A model generated the notes under the pieces. The model saw only the letters and a program-made list of their open reading frames with translations, searched no databases and had not been told where the DNA came from. This document shows positions 14,148-20,528 of a stretch of 20,528 nt of DNA, in pieces. The translations under genes were made by a program, and so were the position numbers. Origin of the DNA: H111-94 sp034436045 (GTDB lineage: Bacteria; Chloroflexota; Ktedonobacteria; Ktedonobacterales; Ktedonobacteraceae); assembly GCA_034436045.1 (NCBI GenBank), contig DAOTVZ010000215.1:1-20528 (forward strand), read 5' to 3'. Within the stretch, counting starts at the first letter, position 1, and each line of letters starts with the position of its first letter.

Positions 14148-17100
14148 ATGCGCTGCCCTAATTGTCAGACCGTTAATCCAATAAACGCGAAATATTGCCT
14201 TGAATGTGGTAATCGCCTCATCGTTTGTTCCAACTGTGGCACAATCAATCTGCCTGTTGCCAAATTCTGCATTGAATGCGGTACTCGCCTGCAAAACGTA
14301 GCGCAAGCTCCGTCATCAGGCACGTCTCCCACCCCTATCGCGGTGACGCCCGTATTAGAGCAGTATCGACCAGCCGGGCCGAACGATAATGAGACGGAGC
14401 CTGACATGCCCGCCGTTGCGTCACCCGCGTCGGCGCTGAGCGCATCATCGCCATCGGCAGCCACGTTGCTGCCGCCGGAAGAGCGGCGCGTAGTGACGGT
14501 CATGTTCGCGGACATCACCGGCTCAACGCCGCTGGCCGACCACCTCGATCCCGAAGATATGCGCGCCATTCTGACCGGCTATTTTAATCTGATGACCGAG
14601 CAGATTCGCCGACACGGCGGCACGGTCGAAAAATACATCGGTGACGCCGTCATGGCCGTTTTCGGTATGCCCAACGCGCACGAGGATGATCCCGACCGCG
14701 CCATCCGCGCTGCACTGGATATGCAGGCCGCGCTGAGCACCTTCAACGAGCAGCGCCTGGCGCATGACCCTCATGTGGCACGCCTGCAAATGCGCATCGG
14801 CATCAATACCGGCGAGGTCGCCACACCCAACACGACCACAGCGCAGCGCCAGGACTTTCTGATTACGGGCGACGCGGTAAACGTCGCCGCGCGCCTGCAA
14901 CAGAGCGCGACGCCCGATACCATTCTGATCGGCGAACGCACCTATCTCGCCACGCGCGGTCTGTTCGACGTGCGCCCGATGGCCCCCTTGCGCGTCAAGG
15001 GTAAACCCGATCCCATTAACGCCTACGTTGTGATTGGCTTGCGCCAGCCCACACCGGTTATCGCGCCGCCGGTACGTGGCATCAACGGTAAGCAGGCCGC
15101 GCTCGTCGGGCGTCAGCTAGAGTTGACGCTGATGCATGCTAACTATGCCCGCGTGCTGGCCGAACGGCATCCACACCTGATTACGCTGCTGGGCGTGCCC
15201 GGCATCGGCAAATCCCGCCTGGTACGCGAGTTCATCAACCGCGAACAGGAGACGCTCAAAAGCGCCTCGACAAAGGGTATGCCCTTCTCCCCGCTGGTGC
15301 TGGCCGGTCGCTGCCCACCCTACGGCGAAGGGATTACCTACTGGCCCCTGGTCGAGATCATCCGCTCACTGCTGCACTTACAAGAAGGTGATATACTGAC
15401 GACGCTGCAACACGATTTTACCCGTTTCGTCACCGATACATTATCACAGGCCAAACGCAGCGAGACTACCGAGGAGATTGCCGATCCCATCCTGCGCAGC
15501 ATCGGTAGTGGCGAGGAGAGAGCCGTTTACCTGCACAAGAGTACGTTATATAAAGAGCGCGACCGAAGGGAGACCGTAGGTAGTTATAGCAGCACAGTTA
15601 AGCAGAATAACACGCAAGTAGAACTGCTACGTGCCTGGCGTGTGCTGCTGGAAGCGCTGGCCCAGCAGAGGCCACTGATTATCGTCGTTGACGACCTGCA
15701 ATGGGCCGACGAAGCGCTGCTCGACCTGCTAGAGTATCTCACCGACCGCATCACAACGGCCCCCATTCTCTTTCTCTGTCCCGCGCGCCCCGATTTCTTC
15801 GAGCGCCGCCGCGACTGGGGTGGTGGTCGCCGCAACTTTACCACCATCGAACTGGAAGCTCTCTCTGCCGAGGAGACTAACGAACTGATTGACGAGTTGC
15901 TCAACACAAATGAACTGCCGGATGTGCTGCGCAATACCATTCTGGCCCGTGCAGAAGGCAATCCTTTCTTCGTCGAAGAAATTGTGCGTATGTTGATCGA
16001 TCAGGGCATGCTGGTCTATGAAGAGGACGCTCATGGTCATGCTTCATGGCATCTGCTTCATAACGAAGAAGAGGTGCTGCTGAGCGAGCCGACGACGCCC
16101 GTCGAGTCGCCCGACGACACACAGCCTACCGTGCAGTATATCCTGCCGCTCCCACGTGTGCCCGATACCGTGCAGGGCGTGCTGGCAGCGCGTGTCGATC
16201 TGCTCAACCCCGTCGAGAAGCACATTTTACAGCACGCCGCCATCATCGGGCGCACCTTCTGGCTCTCGCTGCTGCAAGAGCTAGCGCGGGCAACCACACA
16301 CGAAAATTTGCTCGTCGCGCTGCACTCTCTCATCCAGCGTGACTTCATCATAGAGATTGAGAAACAGGCCAATGCCGCCCACTCTCCTTTCCCACATGAT
16401 CGTACCTTTAGCTTCAAACACATTCTGATCCGCGATGTCGTCTATAGCAATATACCGCGTGCGCGCCGCTCGCAGGAGCATGGCCACATCGCTGCCTGGT
16501 TGGAGCGGGTACTGGGGCAGGAACGCATGCACTTCGTTGAGCTACTGGCCTATCACTATCAACAAGCCTATCTCAACTGGCCGAGCAGTCTGGGACTCGG
16601 CGCTCTTGAGACAAACAACAGTATAGCGCTCAGCCGTAACGAGCTGCGGCAACGTGCCATCACCTATCTCTTACAGGCAGGCGACCAGGCTATGCGCTGC
16701 TACTACACGATCCGCGCTCTACAAGCCTACCACGACGCCTCAGAACTGCTCACCGACGATGTCGACGAGCAGGTTATGCGCGTTACCATGCATAAGAAGC
16801 TGGGCGCAGCTTACGCGCAACGCGGAAACACCGATGCCGCCTGGCAGGAGTATCGCAAGGCGCTCCAGTACGCCCAGGCCGATCCATCGGTGAGCAGTGA
16901 TGTATTACTCAGCATCTACGAGCGCCTGGCCGAACTGGGCACACGCTGGCTCTCCTCGTTTGATACACCGCCTGATGCACAGGAAATCAAGGGCTATATC
17001 GAGGCCGGTCTACGCCTGCTGCCGGAACAACCGGAGCAGCCACTCAAGGCTGAGCGCGTGGCAATGTTGATCTACCAGGCCTTCTGGTACGCGCGCCAGC

Positions 17101-18266
17101 TTGAGGTTGCTACATCGGCCCAGAAGGCCGCACTGGCCGAGCAGGCACTGAGCAGTGGACACAACGCACTGACGCTGGCTGAGGCGCTCAATCAGCCCAC
17201 ACTGCTCTCACCCGCGCTGGACGCTTTAAGCTTCATCTACAAAGTATATCATCGCTACAACGACGCGCATACCTTGCAGCATCGCCGTCAACAACTGGAA
17301 CAGTTCTTAACCGGGCGTGAAGAACTGTACGATCTCTACCTGTCGCTTGGCTTTATTCACGAGCATATCGCAGACTATGCACCCGCGTTGATGTATTTCG
17401 GAGTCGCCTGGGAAAAGGCGCAAAAGATGGAGAATCCGCAACTGCTTCTCATGAGTCTGGTGGGACGCATGCGTGCCTGGCGGCAGTGGAATCGCTGGGA
17501 TGAGGCGCAGCAGGTCGCGCAGGATATCCTGCAATTGATCGAACGCTATCAGCAAGACGAGAAACGTCAGTTCTGGGCCTTAGAGACGCTGGCGACCATC
17601 GCTTATCGGCGCGGCAACCACGAGCAGGGCGATCATTACGCCCGCCAGTGCAAACGCCTGCTCGATCAACAGTTAGCACGCGCTGATGGCAGCAATCAGG
17701 CCACGCAAACCGCGCTACTTACGCGCCTGCATGCTATTCACCTCGCTGCCGAGGATTGGACACGCGCTACCCAGGACTACCAGGCCAAGCTTACAGCCGA
17801 CGAACCCATGCCCTCGCCGGAAATACTCTCCACCCTCGCCGAACTGCTGGTCACCACCGGCGCGGAGCAGGGACGCCAGCAGGAGCTATGCGAACGCGCC
17901 GTGCGGGTTTCAGAAACATCAGGTGCGCGCAAAAGTCTGATGGTTGCCTTACGTGCGCGTGGGCGCATGTACCTGGAACAGCAGCAGTGGCAGCAGGCCG
18001 AGGATGATCTGCGCGCAGCCTTACATCTGTGCGAGACGCTTGACCTGCCCTGGGAGCGTGGCAATACACTCTATCAGCTCGGCCTCTTCTATCGCCGCCG
18101 TGCCGCCACACTCTATGCACAAGATGTACAGCGCCACAGCGCCGACCTGGGCCGCGCCCGCTACCACTTCGAGCAGGCCCTGGGCTTCTTCCAGGCCATG
18201 CAGGCCAGCCAGAGCGCCGAGCGCGTGCGCCTCGCCCTGCTTCAAGAGATGCAGGCCCCGGTGTAG
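14148..18266 (+). CDS. Zinc-ribbon/class III nucleotide cyclase/STAND-like ATPase/TPR signalling protein
   Basis: A 1372-residue multidomain sensor-regulator. Residues 3-44 hold two CxxC-x10-CxxC zinc ribbons (C3, C6, C17, C20; C27, C30, C41, C44). A Pro/Ala/Ser linker follows. The class III cyclase domain (~108-300) has metal aspartates D122 (FADITGST) and D166 (GDAVMAVFG), base-contact K162, and N245 and R249 (VNVAARL). The usual second specificity residue (D or T) aligns with L238. From ~320 comes an AAA/STAND-like ATPase with Walker A GVPGIGKS (349-356) and Walker B LIIVVDD (510-516). From ~760 to the C-terminus are helical TPR-like repeats. There is no signal peptide, membrane segment or DNA-binding domain. 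It probably makes a cyclic nucleotide when the ATPase/TPR part senses a partner. The start at 14148 begins the first zinc ribbon; its ribosome site (AGGA at ~12 bases) is weak. Confidence 0.87.
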   Translation: MRCPNCQTVNPINAKYCLECGNRLIVCSNCGTINLPVAKFCIECGTRLQNVAQAPSSGTSPTPIAVTPVLEQYRPAGPNDNETEPDMPAVASPASALSASSPSAATLLPPEERRVVTVMFADITGSTPLADHLDPEDMRAILTGYFNLMTEQIRRHGGTVEKYIGDAVMAVFGMPNAHEDDPDRAIRAALDMQAALSTFNEQRLAHDPHVARLQMRIGINTGEVATPNTTTAQRQDFLITGDAVNVAARLQQSATPDTILIGERTYLATRGLFDVRPMAPLRVKGKPDPINAYVVIGLRQPTPVIAPPVRGINGKQAALVGRQLELTLMHANYARVLAERHPHLITLLGVPGIGKSRLVREFINREQETLKSASTKGMPFSPLVLAGRCPPYGEGITYWPLVEIIRSLLHLQEGDILTTLQHDFTRFVTDTLSQAKRSETTEEIADPILRSIGSGEERAVYLHKSTLYKERDRRETVGSYSSTVKQNNTQVELLRAWRVLLEALAQQRPLIIVVDDLQWADEALLDLLEYLTDRITTAPILFLCPARPDFFERRRDWGGGRRNFTTIELEALSAEETNELIDELLNTNELPDVLRNTILARAEGNPFFVEEIVRMLIDQGMLVYEEDAHGHASWHLLHNEEEVLLSEPTTPVESPDDTQPTVQYILPLPRVPDTVQGVLAARVDLLNPVEKHILQHAAIIGRTFWLSLLQELARATTHENLLVALHSLIQRDFIIEIEKQANAAHSPFPHDRTFSFKHILIRDVVYSNIPRARRSQEHGHIAAWLERVLGQERMHFVELLAYHYQQAYLNWPSSLGLGALETNNSIALSRNELRQRAITYLLQAGDQAMRCYYTIRALQAYHDASELLTDDVDEQVMRVTMHKKLGAAYAQRGNTDAAWQEYRKALQYAQADPSVSSDVLLSIYERLAELGTRWLSSFDTPPDAQEIKGYIEAGLRLLPEQPEQPLKAERVAMLIYQAFWYARQLEVATSAQKAALAEQALSSGHNALTLAEALNQPTLLSPALDALSFIYKVYHRYNDAHTLQHRRQQLEQFLTGREELYDLYLSLGFIHEHIADYAPALMYFGVAWEKAQKMENPQLLLMSLVGRMRAWRQWNRWDEAQQVAQDILQLIERYQQDEKRQFWALETLATIAYRRGNHEQGDHYARQCKRLLDQQLARADGSNQATQTALLTRLHAIHLAAEDWTRATQDYQAKLTADEPMPSPEILSTLAELLVTTGAEQGRQQELCERAVRVSETSGARKSLMVALRARGRMYLEQQQWQQAEDDLRAALHLCETLDLPWERGNTLYQLGLFYRRRAATLYAQDVQRHSADLGRARYHFEQALGFFQAMQASQSAERVRLALLQEMQAPV

Positions 18267-18331
18267 GGATCGACTCATCACATTCGCACAAACAGTTCCG
18301 CCGAACATACGACAAAAGCCGATGTCTTTGT

Positions 18332-19195
18332 CTACAGACTATTCCACAGGCGGGTTGAGTCCCAGAGCTGGCCCATGTCAGGGGGGAGCGCGGTCATATG
18401 CAATTTTGTCAGGCTCACGCGCGTTTCCAGGTAGGCACGCACGCTTTCCAGGGCCAGCGTGGGGGTATTGTTGGTACGACTGAGATGTGCCAGCCAGAGC
18501 CAGCGTGGGCCATCGCCGCGCCAGGTACGCAGGACGGCTTCGGCGGCCTGCTCGTTAGAGAGATGCCCGCTCTTGCTCAAGATACGGTGCTTGAGGTACT
18601 GGGGATAGGGGCCGTCGAGCAAGCGCTGCCGATCATGGTTGGCCTCTAAAATCAGCAGGTCAGCGTGACGCATTGTCTCCAGCATCGTCGGTGTCACCTC
18701 GCCGGTATCCGTTACGAGGCAGACACGACAACTCCCGCTATTAAGCAAATAGCCGCATGGTGCTACCGCATCATGCACGGTGGCAAACGATGTGACCTCA
18801 ATGTCACCAATTGTGCAGTGTGAGCCATTAGGCAATGCAGTGAACGGCAACTCGCCTTCGAACGTAGTCCTGCTGGCAATCAGTTTGCCGGAGTCCGAGC
18901 GCCAAAAACCACTGGTGATACTTTGCATGATGATCGCATGAGTACGTGGGTCGGTAACAAGAGGGAAGCTGTGGTGCTTGAGCAGCGTGGGCAAGGCCAT
19001 GACATGGTCGCTATGTTCATGGGTAATCAACACTCCCTGGAGTTGTTCCAGCGTGACTCCGATGAGACGCAGGCGCTCGGCAATTGTTCGCGCGCTCAGA
19101 CCCGCATCAATCAGCAGTTTTGTACGCCCGCGCGGGCCTGCCTCTACAAATAAGGAGTTGCCGCTACTGCCGCTACCAAGAGAAACCACGCGCAT
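18332..19195 (-). CDS. Metallo-beta-lactamase-fold hydrolase, WalJ/YycJ-like
   Basis: A 287-residue cytoplasmic enzyme. It begins RVVSLGSGSSGNS, the hallmark of the YycJ/WalJ branch of the metallo-beta-lactamase fold. The zinc-binding THEHSDH motif gives H59, H61, D63 and H64; H141, D163 (VTDTG) and a later histidine complete the site. Relatives have been linked to exonuclease activity and, in Firmicutes, to the WalRK cell-wall regulon. No WalRK genes are here, so I infer only a phosphodiesterase or nuclease-like activity. It follows the amidohydrolase gene by 43 bases and is probably co-transcribed. GAGG lies 11 bases before the ATG at 19195. It converges with the cyclase gene, leaving 65 bases with only a weak GACAAA/TTTGTC hairpin (18311-18332). 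Confidence 0.85.
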   Translation of the reverse strand: MRVVSLGSGSSGNSLFVEAGPRGRTKLLIDAGLSARTIAERLRLIGVTLEQLQGVLITHEHSDHVMALPTLLKHHSFPLVTDPRTHAIIMQSITSGFWRSDSGKLIASRTTFEGELPFTALPNGSHCTIGDIEVTSFATVHDAVAPCGYLLNSGSCRVCLVTDTGEVTPTMLETMRHADLLILEANHDRQRLLDGPYPQYLKHRILSKSGHLSNEQAAEAVLRTWRGDGPRWLWLAHLSRTNNTPTLALESVRAYLETRVSLTKLHMTALPPDMGQLWDSTRLWNSL

Positions 19196-19238
19196 TATTG
19201 TTCAATCCTCTAAGTACGTTATGAAATCCTCATACATA

Positions 19239-20078
19239 TTATAAATGCAATAAGTGCTGAGCATTTTGCCCCAAAATTAATGCTAGCTCTGACTCGTCCA
19301 GGTCGGTGGCGCGGATATGCTCTATCACGCGCTGTTGCCGCAGCAAACCGTAGTCACTGGCGAACAGAATGCGTTCGGCTCCGACCAGCCGCGCCACGAT
19401 AGGAAAAATAGCCTGACGGTAGAGATAGACCGTTGCAGCCGTATCATACCATACGTTAGCCGTAACGCGCTGTATTTCTGGCATCAGGCAGTAAAAAGGT
19501 AAGCCTCCGCCCCAGTGGGCTGCGATGAAGCGCACGTCGGGAAAGGCTGACAGAAAGGCCACCAGTTCGGGCGGCGTGACATCGCCCTTGCCGGGGTAGA
19601 GATGTCCCACCGGCTCGCTGCAATGTGACAGCACCAGCAAGTTATAGTGACGCACCACCTCCATCAGAGGCATCAGCAAAGGGATATCGCTCAATTTATA
19701 GCCCTGTCCATGTGGCATCAGTTCGCCCAGGCCGATCATACCGGCCTGGGCGCAACGCTCCAGTTCAGCGACCGCGCGTCGGCCCACTGTCGGTAGCGCG
19801 ACTGCCATACCATAGATACGTCCAGGATAGCGGCGCGTGGCCTCCAGCACATAATCGTTCCCCTCCTCGATCAGCCCAGGATCAGTCCAGCCAAAAGAGA
19901 AGGTCACAGAGACATCCACGCCTGAAGCATCCATCTCCGCGATCAAATCCTCCGCCGTAGCAATACGGATACGTGGATTGCTGTAAAGCTGGTCAAACCA
20001 GGGGTCGCGCGCACAATAATCAGCGCGCCTTTGACCGACCTGCGGGGGAAAAATATGGGTATGGAAATCAATCAGCAT
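19239..20078 (-). CDS. Metal-dependent amidohydrolase (amidohydrolase-2 family)
   Basis: A 279-residue TIM-barrel enzyme of the ACMSD/decarboxylase-like amidohydrolase-2 family. It starts MLIDFHTHIFP with the first metal pair H6 and H8. E119, H152 (LSHCSEP), H188 (AAHWGGG) and D242 (FASDYG) are at the expected strand ends. Members hydrolyse or decarboxylate cyclic or aromatic substrates; the substrate here cannot be told. The ATG at 20078 has AGGAG ten bases upstream. It is the first gene of a probable two-gene unit with the metallo-beta-lactamase-fold gene. A TATAAT at 20158-20153 could be its -10 box, but no good -35 box accompanies it. It lies downstream of the rRNA operon terminator on the same strand. 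Confidence 0.88.
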   Translation of the reverse strand: MLIDFHTHIFPPQVGQRRADYCARDPWFDQLYSNPRIRIATAEDLIAEMDASGVDVSVTFSFGWTDPGLIEEGNDYVLEATRRYPGRIYGMAVALPTVGRRAVAELERCAQAGMIGLGELMPHGQGYKLSDIPLLMPLMEVVRHYNLLVLSHCSEPVGHLYPGKGDVTPPELVAFLSAFPDVRFIAAHWGGGLPFYCLMPEIQRVTANVWYDTAATVYLYRQAIFPIVARLVGAERILFASDYGLLRQQRVIEHIRATDLDESELALILGQNAQHLLHL

Positions 20079-20152
20079 CGACGACGAACTCCTGACATAC
20101 GCCGACGTGGTGAATCTATCCCTACACCGGCTTAATCACGCACAGGTCACAA

Positions 20153-20158
20153 ATTATA
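20153..20158 (-). promoter_or_regulatory. Possible -10 box for the amidohydrolase unit
   Basis: TATAAT on the minus strand, 74 bases before the ATG at 20078 and just past the rRNA terminator. The expected -35 position reads TTATGT, a poor match, so support is limited. Confidence 0.35.
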
Positions 20159-20177
20159 AGTAAATACATCATATAAC

Positions 20178-20219
20178 ATAAAGCGAGGACCCGTGGCATA
20201 TGCCAGGTCCTCGCTTTAT
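20178..20219 (-). terminator. Strong hairpin terminator after the rRNA operon
   Basis: A 14-bp perfect stem (20178-20191 with 20206-20219, sequence ATAAAGCGAGGACC) is extended by the inner palindrome TGGCATATGCCA. On the minus strand it is followed by ATGTTATATGATGTATTT. The plus-strand flank is also T-rich, so it can work both ways. It lies about 180 bases past the 23S end and shields the amidohydrolase unit. Confidence 0.8.
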
Positions 20220-20396
20220 ACTTTATCCTTAACATTTTCCTGACACCGAATACTGATGCAACCTCAATTTTGCCGTCCCGCCTGCCAGCATTGTGTCTTC
20301 CTGCTTTCCGCGCCACGCTAGTTCGATGACAACTTCAGATAGAGCCACTGACGATGATGTGTCTACTCGCGCTGGAAGATTGCCCGTGCTTTACGT
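20220..20396 (-). other. Spacer between 23S rRNA 3' end and terminator
   Basis: About 177 bases of trailing rRNA operon transcript. I looked for a 5S rRNA (conserved CCAUCCCGAAC loop and its paired helices) and for tRNAs and found neither. The spacer starts with the palindrome CTTTTACGTAAAGC overlapping the 23S end, possibly a processing element. Confidence 0.5.
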
Positions 20397-20528
20397 AAAA
20401 GACAAGCCGTTCGATCATTAGGGCCGCTTGGCTACACCTGTTACCAGGCGTCCACCTGCGGTCTATCTACCAGGTCGTCTCCCTGGGATCTTCATCTCTT
20501 CACAAGATGGGAAACGTCATCTTGGGGG
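20397..20528 (-). rRNA. rrl: 23S ribosomal RNA, 3' end (partial)
   Basis: The minus strand reads CCCCCAAGATGACGTTTCCC, then GACGACCTGGTAGATAGACC, then AGCGGCCCTAATGATCGAAC and GGCTTGTC. This is the order of the conserved 3' end of bacterial 23S rRNA (in Bacillus the same blocks are CCCCAAGATGAGATTTCCCA, CAGGTAGATAGG, ACTAATACTAATCAGTCGAGG, ACTTAACC). The exact 3' end is uncertain by several bases. The body of the gene and any 16S lie beyond the right edge. Confidence 0.88.

Overview
The window looks like chromosomal DNA of a Chloroflexota bacterium, most likely class Ktedonobacteria. This is inferred from gene content, protein style and short palindromic GTAGGGGCG-type repeats, not from a database search. 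Genes lie on both strands, mostly in short minus-strand groups. The right edge carries the 3' end of a 23S rRNA gene on the minus strand.

Region by region. 1-94 is the tail of an unidentified gene, followed by a cluster of short palindromic repeats. 362-1255 is arginase, with a clear promoter and a perfect 28-bp stem hairpin upstream. 1447-4062 is a secreted beta-propeller protein with four C-terminal YFAEG-type repeats. A palindrome-rich gap follows, then an APC-family amino acid permease (4654-6264) with a structured leader. Between the permease and accB lies an unusual head-to-head duplicate (6422-6654). It has two diverged copies of a short reading frame whose differences are mostly silent.

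6676-9764 is a fatty-acid/acyl-CoA carboxylation operon read accC-fabF-accB. It is preceded by an operator-like inverted repeat and a promoter placed so close to the ATG that a leaderless mRNA is possible. Divergent from it are a pentapeptide-repeat protein (10086-10961) and a PccB/MmdA-type carboxyltransferase (11198-12796). Convergent with the latter is methylmalonyl-CoA epimerase (12879-13289). Together the biotin carboxylase, biotin carrier, carboxyltransferase and epimerase suggest that carboxylation of acetyl- and/or propionyl-CoA and entry into the methylmalonyl-CoA route are encoded here. No AccA/AccD-type carboxyltransferase and no mutase are present in the window.

13362-13925 encodes a DUF402 protein. 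14148-18266 encodes a 1372-residue signalling protein with double zinc ribbon, class III nucleotide cyclase, STAND-like ATPase and TPR-like repeats. 18332-20078 holds a probable two-gene unit: a metal-dependent amidohydrolase followed by a WalJ/YycJ-like metallo-beta-lactamase-fold hydrolase. A strong terminator (20178-20219) separates that unit from the rRNA operon entering from the right. No 5S gene is visible between the 23S end and the terminator.

The most unusual signals are the silently diverged inverted coding duplicate at 6422-6654, the palindromic repeats whose CGTAG start supplies the stop codon of two unrelated genes, and a non-canonical substrate-specifying residue in the cyclase.
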